Assembly: GCA_002307095.1 (NCBI GenBank)
Contig: DBTO01000031.1
Coordinates: forward strand, 3,051 to 13,469
Length of the DNA: 10,419 nt
Direction: 5' to 3'
From: Sulfurospirillum sp. UBA1314
GTDB taxonomy: Bacteria; Campylobacterota; Campylobacteria; Campylobacterales; Sulfurospirillaceae
Positions 1 through 6,413 of this stretch are shown here, piece by piece; the first letter of the stretch is position 1; every line of letters begins with the position of its first letter. The notes beneath the pieces are model-generated. The model did no database searches. It saw nothing but the letters and a program-made list of their open reading frames with translations, and had not been told where the DNA came from. The position numbers and the translations under genes are program-made.

Positions 1-22
1 CCATCTTAAACGTAAAGGTTAG
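1..22 (+). CDS. Possible 3' end of an upstream gene
   Basis: Reading from position 2 gives a short basic tail, HLKRKG, ending in TAG at 20-22, just before the TTG start of the next gene. This would fit an upstream gene closely coupled to mqnP. In C. jejuni I recall miaA lying near this prenyltransferase gene, so miaA is a possible identity, but six residues cannot show it. The other two frames also stop nearby (TAA at 7-9, and TAG at about 57), so the assignment is weak. Confidence 0.25.
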
Positions 23-24
23 TA

Positions 25-894
25 TTGCAACAACTCTGGCTCAAACTCAAAGATATTAGTGATTTGATCGTCTTTAAACACTCCGTTTTCGCACTCCCTT
101 TTATTTTCGTGGCGATGATAGTCTCGTCTAAAGCTGTAAATGGTTCTATTTGGTTTGGATTTAAACTATTGATTTTAGGACTTTTAGCCGCGGTGAGTGC
201 CCGAAATTTTGCAATGGCATTTAATCGTTATGCCGATCGCGATATTGATAAATACAATCCCCGAACCGCCAATCGCCCCAGTGTCGATGGACGCATTGGT
301 ACGTTCAATATGCAGCTTTTTATCGCACTCAATGCCATTGTTTTTATCGTGGTTGCCTATTGTATTAATGATCTTGCTTTTTATCTGAGTATCCCCATTT
401 TGGTTATTTTGGGCGGATATTCGCTCTTCAAACGTTTTTCTCCGTATGCGCATTTGGTACTTGGAGTTTCGTTGGGACTGGCTCCCATCGCAGGTGTTGT
501 GGCGATTCAAGAGTCCATTCCATTGTGGTCGATTTTACTCTCCATTGGCGTGATGTACTGGGTGGCAGGGTTTGATCTACTCTATTCTTTGCAAGATATG
601 GAATACGATAAAGCCAATGGACTTTTCTCGATTCCCTCACGCTTTGGTCAAGAGGCGACTTTTTTTATCTCGCGCCTGTTTCATGCCCAAACCGTACTCT
701 TTTGGTTCTTGTTTGTGCTCAGTGCCGATCTTGGATTTTTGGCGTATGTGGGCGTTGTGATTTCTGCGATCGTGCTCTTTTGTGAACACCGCATTGTGCT
801 CAAAGATTTTTCCAAAATTGATCGCGCCTTTTTCACGCTCAATGGCTATTTGGGCATCATCTTTTTTGCCTTAATCTTTTTAGATAGGATCTAA
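25..894 (+). CDS. mqnP: UbiA-family prenyltransferase, probably the futalosine-pathway menaquinone enzyme
   Basis: An integral membrane prenyltransferase of 289 residues. It attaches a polyprenyl chain to an aromatic acid. In Campylobacterota, which make menaquinone by the futalosine route, the substrate is expected to be 1,4-dihydroxy-6-naphthoate rather than 4-hydroxybenzoate; this is inference from the lineage. The two Asp-rich motifs that bind Mg-diphosphate are visible: N67-D71-D75 (NRYADRDID) and D184/D191/D195 (GFDLLYSLQDMEYD). Between and after them are about eight hydrophobic segments. The start is TTG at 25, preceded by AAAGG (14-18) at normal spacing. The next ATG would remove the conserved N-terminal stretch around VFKHSVFALPF, and stops lie in frame at 7-9 and 13-15. 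It opens a three-gene operon; the next gene begins 2 bp after its stop. It is often annotated ubiA. Confidence 0.9.
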   Translation: MQQLWLKLKDISDLIVFKHSVFALPFIFVAMIVSSKAVNGSIWFGFKLLILGLLAAVSARNFAMAFNRYADRDIDKYNPRTANRPSVDGRIGTFNMQLFIALNAIVFIVVAYCINDLAFYLSIPILVILGGYSLFKRFSPYAHLVLGVSLGLAPIAGVVAIQESIPLWSILLSIGVMYWVAGFDLLYSLQDMEYDKANGLFSIPSRFGQEATFFISRLFHAQTVLFWFLFVLSADLGFLAYVGVVISAIVLFCEHRIVLKDFSKIDRAFFTLNGYLGIIFFALIFLDRI

Positions 895-896
895 AA

Positions 897-1427
897 ATGG
901 AAACGATTCGTCTCGTCACCGCTTTTTTAAAGATCGCTTTTGAACCAAGTGATGTGGAGAATGCACCATTCCTGCAAGAGTATTACGCACTTTTGCAGAT
1001 CAATGATGACCCCTTAGGGCTTTGGCTCAAATCATCTAAAATTCGCAAAGAAGCCGAAGCGAGCGATCAAGTACTCTTGACACTGTTGATTGAACTGCAC
1101 CGAAAAATCGATAAATTGACACATCTGTCGACCAGTGATAAGCCGTTGCATGTGCCTTTAGCAATGCGCGGAAATCTCAAAGCAATTGGGCATGGCTACA
1201 TTGAATTTGATAGCGATGTTTTAAAACCAAACGAGAGCTATTATGCACGCATTGATATGCCAACGTTCCCAAGGCGTCAGATTCCGATTTTTTTTGAAGC
1301 ACAGAGTGAACATCTTGGTAAAATTGTGATGATGCACGAAGACGATGAGAACGATTGGAACGCTTATATGGTAGCGTGTGAGCGTGTTATGATACGCCAA
1401 ATGAAAGGACATCAAAGTGAGTATTGA
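897..1427 (+). CDS. Conserved hypothetical soluble protein (possible PilZ-like fold)
   Basis: A 176-residue protein without a signal peptide or membrane segment. The first 75 residues look mainly helical and include LLTLLIELHRKIDKL (61-75). The rest (about 84-170) alternates short beta-like stretches with turns (RGNLKAIGHGYIEF, ESYYARIDMP, IPIFFEA) and ends in an acidic patch, HEDDENDW (147-154). A helical lead followed by a beta-barrel-like domain recalls atypical PilZ proteins, but I see no RxxxR motif or clear DxSxxG motif, so c-di-GMP binding cannot be claimed. The ATG at 897 follows AGGA (886-889). The gene sits 2 bp after mqnP and overlaps the next start, so translation is probably coupled. 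By position it would match C. jejuni Cj0163c (recalled synteny). Function unknown. Confidence 0.8.
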   Translation: METIRLVTAFLKIAFEPSDVENAPFLQEYYALLQINDDPLGLWLKSSKIRKEAEASDQVLLTLLIELHRKIDKLTHLSTSDKPLHVPLAMRGNLKAIGHGYIEFDSDVLKPNESYYARIDMPTFPRRQIPIFFEAQSEHLGKIVMMHEDDENDWNAYMVACERVMIRQMKGHQSEY

Positions 1428-1932
1428 AACCCTCGCCTTTATAGCATTAGCAGCCCTTGTGGTGATCATTTTTTTGATGGTCTATATTCGCGATGTTGAA
1501 GTCAACAAAAAACTGATGATTTATGAGAAAAGTATTGAAGAGCTGAACTATCAAAATCATGTGCTCAATAAGACATTAAATGAACTCACCTCCGCTTCCA
1601 AAGAGCCTGCATTGGATGAAAAAGCACTGGAGAGTAAGATATTAAGAAGCGTTAAAGAGGAGATTCATCAAAGTGTACTTCCACTAGTAGCTTCACTGCA
1701 AGATGTTGAAAAAATTATGCAGAATTTCAGGGATGAGCAAAGTGGTCGCATTGATCGCTTGGAGAGTCGCACCAAAGAGATGAGTTTTGCCTCTTCTTCG
1801 CCCTCAAGTTCGAATGAAAAAGTGATCGTCTCTCAATATGCTAAAGGCAGAAGCGAAGCTGAAATTGCCAAAGATTTGCGCATTGGCATCGGCGAAGTCG
1901 ATCTGGTGTTAAAGTTAGCGAATTTAAAATAA
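1417..1932 (+). CDS. Membrane-anchored coiled-coil protein with C-terminal HTH-like segment (DUF6115/SwrB-like layout)
   Basis: A 171-residue bitopic protein. Residues 5-24 form one strong membrane helix. Residues 28-120 are charged and heptad-like, so probably a cytoplasmic coiled coil. A Ser-rich linker follows (124-133, SFASSSPSSS), then a compact helix-turn-helix-like end (135-168) with AKGRSEAEIAKDLRIGIGEVDLVL. This N-anchor, coiled coil and C-terminal 'eIAkxLxigxGEVxLvL' unit resembles DUF6115 proteins such as Bacillus SwrB, a flagellar assembly factor. The match is by pattern only. The GTG start at 1417 overlaps the end of the preceding gene by 11 bp and has AAAGGA (1404-1409) seven bases upstream. 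It is the last gene of the operon; a perfect palindrome lies 20 bp past its stop. It would correspond in position to Cj0162c. Confidence 0.8.
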   Translation: MSIETLAFIALAALVVIIFLMVYIRDVEVNKKLMIYEKSIEELNYQNHVLNKTLNELTSASKEPALDEKALESKILRSVKEEIHQSVLPLVASLQDVEKIMQNFRDEQSGRIDRLESRTKEMSFASSSPSSSNEKVIVSQYAKGRSEAEIAKDLRIGIGEVDLVLKLANLK

Positions 1933-1952
1933 ACTTCTTGCAAATAGTCTCA

Positions 1953-1978
1953 AAACGGCTTTACATGTAAAGCCGTTT
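1953..1978. terminator. 26-bp perfect palindrome, probable bidirectional terminator
   Basis: A gap-free inverted repeat with outer arms AAACGGCT and AGCCGTTT around the core TTACATGTAA (1961-1970). It lies between convergent genes, 20 bp after the stop of the + strand gene and 7 bp after the stop of the - strand chemoreceptor gene. The GC-rich middle of the stem and the AAA/TTT base would make an RNA hairpin on either strand. There is no long U-tract beyond the TTT, so intrinsic termination may be modest. The core is the recurrent decamer found elsewhere in the window, so protein binding is an alternative. Confidence 0.7.
1961..1970. repeat. TTACATGTAA repeat, copy 1 (intergenic)
   Basis: Exact copy of the recurrent decamer, at the centre of the 26-bp palindrome. 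The flanks read CT...AG, so the longer word TTACATGTAAAG is present on both strands here. Confidence 0.85.
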
Positions 1979-1985
1979 CAAGCAC

Positions 1986-3434
1986 TTATTTCCCCTTGGA
2001 GCGGCACTCTGAAGAAGATTCTTGGATCATGGAATCTAAAAGGCTGAAGAGGTTTGCGCTGGCGTCTTCCATCTTTTTAAAATTGTTGATAAAGAGTGAA
2101 ATCGTATCGGTTTTGTAGCCATTTTTGAGCTCTTTCATATTTTCAAGAACAGATTGATGAACGGTTTTATGAGGTTCATTTAAAAGGGCGTAGGATTTTG
2201 TATGGCTAAAACGTTGTTGTGTCGTTGGTTCCTGATACCATTTTCCAAGCCTACACTCTTCATGACTTCCAAAGTGCATATCCACTTTTTCATTTAAAAT
2301 CGCAGAATACGCATTGGTTTTATAGACAATATGATCGATCTTCGCCAAAATCGTAAATATTTTGTTTTCAAGTTTATAAGAGATATCTGCCGTATCATTG
2401 GCATCTTTGTTAAAGGCGCGAAGGGCATCTTCAAAGCGGATAACATTTTCACCACTCGTATTAGCAATCGTACTAATGCGATCGGAATTGGAGTGAATGC
2501 CATTGGTCTCTTGTTGGAGCGTCTGAATCGTTATAGCGATCTCTTGAGTCGCTTTTTGTGTGCGTTCCGCCAGTTTTCTTACTTCATCGGCAACAACGGC
2601 AAAACCACGTCCGTGCTCACCTGCACGTGCTGCTTCGATGGCAGCATTAAGTGCTAATAAATTGGTTTGATCGGCAATGTCTTTGATAAGATTGACCACA
2701 GATGAAATTTCCGATGTGCGCTCACTAAGAGAGGTAATCGCCTCGTTGGTGCTGGTTAAAAGCTCTACTAACTCTTGAAGACCTGAGGAGAGGGCAATGA
2801 CGGTTTCTAAACTTTCATTCGATTTTTCAGCGGTTGTATTAGAAACGTTGGTAATTTGTAACATCTCTTGGATACTATTGGAGAGGTCTTGTTGAATGCT
2901 CAAAACGCCATTATTACCATTTCCAAGGTCTGAAAATGCGGAAGAGAGCATGCCTCTGGCTTTTCCTTTTTGTCCCTCTGAAATGCCGTTAACTCCTTCA
3001 GAAAGATAGCGTGCATTAATTGCGAAGAGTCCGCGGAACCCTTCGTTAAAGATATTGCGATACGTTTTGCCTTGACTGGCGGATTCGATAGAGGTCTTTG
3101 TCTCTCGCATCAATGCTTCCATCTGGTCCAACAGATCGTTAATGGCATAGGCCACTTCACTCATAGGTTGTTTGGAATTGACATTAACGACACGAGGTTC
3201 AAGGTTACCTTTAGCCGCCTCTTTGACCACATTGAGCACTTTCTCATAGATGCCAACATCGCACTGCATGGTTTTACGGCTTCCTAAAAAAGAGCCGATC
3301 CCCACGCCTAGAAGTAATCCAGACGTCGCCATCGTATCCGTATAGCCTGCAAAGTAACTTCCACAGGTGATGAGAAAGAAAAGGGCAAAAAAAGTCAGTT
3401 TAGAGTCGTTGAAGCGTGTTAGAAAGCTCTGCAT
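1986..3434 (-). CDS. Methyl-accepting chemotaxis protein with CZB zinc-binding domain (CetA-like)
   Basis: A 482-residue chemoreceptor. Two membrane helices (about 12-30 and 35-51) are joined by only a few residues, so there is essentially no periplasmic sensor. This layout fits an internal-signal (energy-taxis) receptor. A HAMP-like region follows (about 53-110), then the cytoplasmic signalling domain with the conserved hairpin tip around 253-292 (IADQTNLLALNAAIEAARAG, GRGFAVVADEVRKLAERT), which contacts CheA/CheW. The C-terminal 120 residues form a CZB domain. The zinc ligands fit the family pattern: H368 (HIVY), C394 (CRLGKW), H422 and H426 (HKTVH), with family-typical spacings of 22 residues from HIVY to the Cys and 22 from the Trp to the HxxxH. 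The start has AAAAAGGAG six bases upstream. The start overlaps the upstream PAS gene by 35 bp, so the two proteins are probably made together. Confidence 0.93.
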   Translation of the reverse strand: MQSFLTRFNDSKLTFFALFFLITCGSYFAGYTDTMATSGLLLGVGIGSFLGSRKTMQCDVGIYEKVLNVVKEAAKGNLEPRVVNVNSKQPMSEVAYAINDLLDQMEALMRETKTSIESASQGKTYRNIFNEGFRGLFAINARYLSEGVNGISEGQKGKARGMLSSAFSDLGNGNNGVLSIQQDLSNSIQEMLQITNVSNTTAEKSNESLETVIALSSGLQELVELLTSTNEAITSLSERTSEISSVVNLIKDIADQTNLLALNAAIEAARAGEHGRGFAVVADEVRKLAERTQKATQEIAITIQTLQQETNGIHSNSDRISTIANTSGENVIRFEDALRAFNKDANDTADISYKLENKIFTILAKIDHIVYKTNAYSAILNEKVDMHFGSHEECRLGKWYQEPTTQQRFSHTKSYALLNEPHKTVHQSVLENMKELKNGYKTDTISLFINNFKKMEDASANLFSLLDSMIQESSSECRSKGK

Positions 3435-3912
3435 AGCTGACTCCTTTTTGAGTGAGTAGATCGGTAATGTATGCTAGTGAAGCGTCCATTCCGCCTGTTT
3501 TTTCCAATTCGAGTAATTTGGCGTACAAAGGCTTAATGATCTCTAGCGCTTTAGGATTGGCTTTGCGCCTGACGGAGTAATAGCCAATAATGTTGCCTGA
3601 CTGATCGGTTGAAGCGGTGACATTGGCATACACCCAGTAGCAGCCTCCATCAAAACTGAGATTTTTAACATACGCAAAAATTTCCTCTTTATTTTTGACA
3701 TGATCCCATAAGAGTTTAAAAATAATGCGAGGCATGTCAGGATGACGAATAATACTATGTGGTTTACCAAGAATTTCTTGCTCACTCGCACCGACGATTT
3801 TGATGAAAGGTTCATTGCAGTAAGTGACTTTGCCATGGGTATCGGTTTTAGAAACTAAAAACGCATCAGCACTGACCGTATGTTCCTTGTTATTGGGAAC
3901 GGGTTTTTGCAT
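3400..3912 (-). CDS. PAS-domain redox/energy-taxis sensor (CetB/Aer-type)
   Basis: A 170-residue cytoplasmic protein, almost entirely one PAS domain (about 14-118) plus a helical tail. The Aer-type signature is clear: TYCNEPFIKIVG (30-41), H52, IRHPDMP (55-61), LW at 68-69, GG at 89-90, YWV (92-94), and a closing strand near GYYSVRR. Aer and C. jejuni CetB PAS domains of this kind bind FAD and report redox state; FAD binding here is inferred. There is no membrane or signalling domain, so it needs a partner, and the overlapping downstream chemoreceptor gene supplies one. This matches the two-protein CetA/CetB energy-taxis arrangement of Campylobacter, with the PAS gene first. The ATG at 3912 has AAGGAG (3921-3926) eight bases upstream. 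Confidence 0.9.
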   Translation of the reverse strand: MQKPVPNNKEHTVSADAFLVSKTDTHGKVTYCNEPFIKIVGASEQEILGKPHSIIRHPDMPRIIFKLLWDHVKNKEEIFAYVKNLSFDGGCYWVYANVTASTDQSGNIIGYYSVRRKANPKALEIIKPLYAKLLELEKTGGMDASLAYITDLLTQKGVSYAELSNTLQRL

Positions 3913-3946
3913 ACCTAATACTCCTTATAGAGTTAAAAAATGTCAC

Positions 3947-3952
3947 ATTCTA
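3947..3952 (-). promoter_or_regulatory. Possible -10 box for the PAS/chemoreceptor operon
   Basis: On the minus strand the gap upstream of the PAS gene reads TAGAAT here, one mismatch from TATAAT, with an AT-rich stretch (AAAAATTTTT at 3957-3966) just upstream as is usual for Campylobacterota sigma-70 promoters. No -35 consensus and no sigma-28 or sigma-54 signature was seen. Confidence 0.4.
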
Positions 3953-4024
3953 GCTCAAAAATTTTTAGAAGTAGCTTGCAAGTTCTGAGAATCACTTTTG
4001 CAATCTATCTTGTGGATATTTATG

Positions 4025-4030
4025 TATAAT
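4025..4030 (+). promoter_or_regulatory. -10 box of the moaA promoter
   Basis: Consensus TATAAT preceded by TATG, 31 bases before the moaA ATG, leaving a short leader with a good ribosome site (AAGGA, 4051-4055). No well-spaced -35 box is present, which is normal in this phylum. The 149-bp divergent gap 3913-4061 holds this promoter and the one for the PAS operon. Confidence 0.65.
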
Positions 4031-4061
4031 AGCCTCCGCATTAAAGCAACAAGGAACAAAA

Positions 4062-5030
4062 ATGTTAGTGGATGGATTTGGAAGAAACGTCACTTATTTA
4101 AGGGTTTCCGTAACCGAAAGGTGTAATTTTAGGTGCCAGTACTGCATGCCTGAAAAGCCCTTTTCATGGGTGCCTAAAGAGAATTTACTGAGCTTTGAAG
4201 AACTATTTTTATTTGTCAAAGTCGCCATTGATGAAGGCATCACCAAGATCAGAATCACGGGAGGCGAGCCTCTTTTAAGAACCGATTTAGATAAATTTAT
4301 CGCCATGATCAATCAACACAAAAGTGGATTGGACTTAGCCCTCACGACGAATGGTTTTTTACTCAAAGATGCGGCGCAAAAACTTAAAGATGCTGGACTG
4401 CAACGCGTGAATATTTCTTTGGACAGTCTAAAGCCTGATGTTGCGAGTAAAATGGCGCAAAAAGATGTGTTAGCCAAAGTGCAAGCAGGCATTGAAGAGG
4501 CACTTCGTGTGGGGTTGAACGTTAAAATTAACATGGTTCCCATCCAAGGCATTAACGCCGATGAGGTTTTGGATGTACTCGAATATGCTAAAGCGCGCGG
4601 TATGTCGATTCGCTTTATCGAATACATGGAAAACACCCATGCCAAAGAGCAACTCAAAGGTCTGAGTGGAAATGAAGTGCAAGCAATGATTGCACAACGA
4701 TACCCCTTTAAAGCGATAGGTCGTGTGGGTCCAAGTCCCGCGCATCTGTTTGAGCTTGAGGATGGCTATGTTTTTGGCATTATTGACCCGCATAAACACG
4801 ATTTTTGTGAAGATTGTAACCGCATTCGCCTCACCGCTGAGGGCATGTTGATTCCCTGTCTTTATTTTGATGAAGCGATGAGCATTAAAGATGCGGTGCA
4901 TAAAGGCGATGTTGCCGCAGCGGCTGAGGTTTTAAAAGAGGTATTGCGCAATAAACCTGAAAAGAATAAATGGAGCGATGATGATCAAAATGAGACATCA
5001 AGTCGCGCCTTTTATGAAACGGGTGGATGA
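4062..5030 (+). CDS. moaA: GTP 3',8-cyclase, molybdenum cofactor biosynthesis
   Basis: A 322-residue radical-SAM enzyme that starts molybdopterin synthesis, rearranging GTP to 3',8-cyclo-H2GTP, which MoaC then converts to cyclic pyranopterin phosphate. The N-terminal 4Fe-4S/SAM motif is C21-xxx-C25-xx-C28 (ERCNFRCQYCMP). The ITGGEPLLR motif (65-73) and a TTNGF segment follow. The second cluster, which binds GTP, is C249-xx-C252-x13-C266, with NRIRLTAEG between. The protein ends in Gly-Gly (321-322), the conserved double glycine of MoaA that enters the active site. Length is normal. It has its own promoter and Shine-Dalgarno sequence. Its last 19 bp overlap the 3' end of moeA on the other strand, so the two cofactor genes are convergent, not one operon. 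It likely serves nitrate, formate or other molybdo/tungsto-oxidoreductases. Confidence 0.97.
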   Translation: MLVDGFGRNVTYLRVSVTERCNFRCQYCMPEKPFSWVPKENLLSFEELFLFVKVAIDEGITKIRITGGEPLLRTDLDKFIAMINQHKSGLDLALTTNGFLLKDAAQKLKDAGLQRVNISLDSLKPDVASKMAQKDVLAKVQAGIEEALRVGLNVKINMVPIQGINADEVLDVLEYAKARGMSIRFIEYMENTHAKEQLKGLSGNEVQAMIAQRYPFKAIGRVGPSPAHLFELEDGYVFGIIDPHKHDFCEDCNRIRLTAEGMLIPCLYFDEAMSIKDAVHKGDVAAAAEVLKEVLRNKPEKNKWSDDDQNETSSRAFYETGG

Positions 5031-6166
5031 GTAAAATAGAAGAAGGGGATCTCTTCGCCTTCTTCGATGCTCTCTTTGCCTTCACTTAAGGTGTAGCCAT
5101 TGCATTGACTGAGAATATTAAGCCGCCCTGCCTCGTAATAGGGCGCGCATACAAAGTGTCTTCCATCGCTGTACCCTGGAATCGCACTCATCGAATCATC
5201 TTTACATGTAAGACGTTTTTGGTTGATGCAGGTGATAAAATCAGGAATAATGCAAGACCGATGTTGCAAGTGTCGAAGCAGTGGAACACCCAACATTTCA
5301 AACCCCAACATGCACCCCAATGGCAGTCCTGGGAGATGTAAAATAGGCGTGTTTTCAAAAAGTGTCAGTGCGCTGGGTTTGGCAGGCGTAATGCGGACTT
5401 GGTGAAACAGAGGCAGAAGGGTTTTCATCTCCAAGAGATGGCGCATCGCATCGTGGCGACTGAGTGCTCCTGTTGTAATAACGCAATCGGCTTTGCCAAC
5501 CAGTTCTTGCAGTGCCTTTAAAATCTGCGCGTCATCCTCTTCGCAAATCACAATCTCACCGACGTTTCCCCCTAATTCGACGACCCGTGCGGCTAAACTC
5601 ATCGCGTTTGAGTTGTGGATTTCACCCGAGGCGAGTTGGGAGCCAATGCTTAAAATACTTACCATCGGTTTTTGTACCGCTTGGACTTTAGTAATGCCTT
5701 GGGCTGAAAGGGCTGTAATTTTTTGCGCACTGATGCGCTCATATTTTTTCAGTAGCAATTCGCCTTTAGCAATGTCTTCGCCCTCTTTTTTAATGTGCTG
5801 AGATTGGCTTACATGTAAAGGAATTTTGATGCACTCCGTGTGCTCAAGAAGGACATCTTCTTCCGCAATAATCGTATCGGCACCTTCGGGAATGCTCTCT
5901 CCCGTGGAAAGCCTAACACCGTAGCCTAAAGGAATGGGCGTAGGATAGGGCGGGTTTAAAAGCGCGTAAGTTATCGTACTGGGTTCAAATGCAATGCCAT
6001 AGCCTTCTTTCAGGCTCATTGGATGTTTGGGCAGTGCAAATTTGGCAAAAACATCGCGACTGGAAATACGGTTAATCGCTTTTAAAAGAGGCAATGTTTG
6101 GTTTACATGTAAAGGTTGAATCTGCGTCTGAATAATCTGAAGCGCTTCTTGGTACGAAATAGGCAT
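5012..6166 (-). CDS. moeA: Divergent MoeA-family molybdopterin molybdenumtransferase
   Basis: A 384-residue protein with the MoeA domain order: domains I/II (1-150 with LSTGESIPEGADTIIAEED at 86-104 and EGEDIAKGE at 128-136), the MogA-like domain III (about 167-300), and the C-terminal beta domain IV (about 310-384). MoeA inserts molybdate (or tungstate) into adenylylated molybdopterin. Several near-invariant motifs are altered: SAMDGYA reads SLKEGYG (51-57, so the catalytic Asp is Glu54); GDEL reads GSQL (175-178); TGGxSxGxxD reads TGALSRHD (232-239); KPGKP reads TPAKP (260-264); PGNP reads PGLP (279-282). It may therefore be a specialised paralogue or partly inactive. The start follows AAGG (6174-6177) with a TATAAT box behind it. 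Three copies of the TTACATGTAA repeat lie within the coding sequence, two of them encoding the same word PLHV. Confidence 0.88.
   Translation of the reverse strand: MPISYQEALQIIQTQIQPLHVNQTLPLLKAINRISSRDVFAKFALPKHPMSLKEGYGIAFEPSTITYALLNPPYPTPIPLGYGVRLSTGESIPEGADTIIAEEDVLLEHTECIKIPLHVSQSQHIKKEGEDIAKGELLLKKYERISAQKITALSAQGITKVQAVQKPMVSILSIGSQLASGEIHNSNAMSLAARVVELGGNVGEIVICEEDDAQILKALQELVGKADCVITTGALSRHDAMRHLLEMKTLLPLFHQVRITPAKPSALTLFENTPILHLPGLPLGCMLGFEMLGVPLLRHLQHRSCIIPDFITCINQKRLTCKDDSMSAIPGYSDGRHFVCAPYYEAGRLNILSQCNGYTLSEGKESIEEGEEIPFFYFTHPPVS
5202..5211 (-). repeat. TTACATGTAA repeat, copy 2 (in moeA)
   Basis: Exact decamer. Read on the minus strand the longer word is TTACATGTAAAG, and it encodes part of LTCKD (MoeA residues 319-323). 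Its plus-strand right flank, GAC, matches the copy in rsmE. Confidence 0.85.
5809..5818 (+). repeat. TTACATGTAA repeat, copy 3 (in moeA)
   Basis: Exact decamer inside TTACATGTAAAGG, a 13-bp word shared with copy 4. It encodes LHV of PLHVS (MoeA residues 116-120, minus strand). Confidence 0.85.
6103..6112 (+). repeat. TTACATGTAA repeat, copy 4 (in moeA)
   Basis: Exact decamer within the 12-bp palindrome TTTACATGTAAA (6102-6113) and the word TTACATGTAAAGG. It encodes LHV of PLHVN (MoeA residues 18-22, minus strand). Confidence 0.85.
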
Positions 6167-6193
6167 GGTTTAACCTTGTGATTTATGGGTACT

Positions 6194-6199
6194 ATTATA
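6194..6199 (-). promoter_or_regulatory. -10 box of the moeA promoter
   Basis: On the minus strand this is a perfect TATAAT 27 bases upstream of the moeA ATG. The expected -35 position falls against the left edge of the inverted-repeat element at 6221 and has no consensus. Confidence 0.6.
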
Positions 6200-6220
6200 C
6201 TAAAATGGGTAAAATCTGAG

Positions 6221-6390
6221 ATTAGACTTCTTTTATAACCCATTGAAAAAAGAGTATCGCTGATAGCACATCACTTTTTGAAACTAAAAACATCGCCATA
6301 GCTTCGGCTATGACTCAATTTTGAGTTTCAAAAATTAACGCACTCTAAGCAAACTCTTTATCTTTTCAAGGGTTATGAAAGAAGTCTATT
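6221..6390. repeat. 170-bp near-palindromic element, MITE-like or a long RNA hairpin
   Basis: Almost the whole stretch folds on itself around one centre at about 6304. Outer arms: 6223-6241 pairs with 6370-6388 with one G-T wobble, then TTGAAAA (6243-6249) with TTTTCAA (6363-6369) and AGAGT (6251-6255) with ACTCT (6353-6357). Inner arms: TTTTTGAAACT (6275-6285) with AGTTTCAAAAA (6324-6334) and AAAA (6287-6290) with TTTT (6319-6322). The tip is CATAGC-TTCG-GCTATG (6297-6312), a stable tetraloop. ATT flanks both ends of AGACTTC...GAAGTCT (6221-6223 and 6388-6390), possibly a 3-bp target duplication. Long terminal inverted repeats and no coding capacity suggest a miniature non-autonomous transposon. 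A structured RNA is the alternative. It ends 23 bp before the next gene. Confidence 0.65.
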
Positions 6391-6413
6391 ATTTTTTTGA
6401 AGGATTTTTCATA

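Noticed and set aside
3957..3966. AAAAATTTTT palindrome in the moaA/PAS divergent gap as an operator
   Set aside because: It is a simple A/T run of the kind common upstream of promoters in AT-rich genomes and has no partner site.
4470..4901. 143-residue minus-strand reading frame inside moaA
   Set aside because: It is fully antisense to an unmistakable moaA, has no family features and no ribosome site.
5012..6166. moeA as a pseudogene
   Set aside because: The frame is uninterrupted, of normal length, with promoter, ribosome site and conserved fold motifs; altered motifs alone do not show decay.
6375..6413. N-terminal extension of the membrane protein to ATG 6375
   Set aside because: This start lies within the right arm of the inverted-repeat element and lacks a ribosome site; ATG 6414 has GAAGGA at good spacing.
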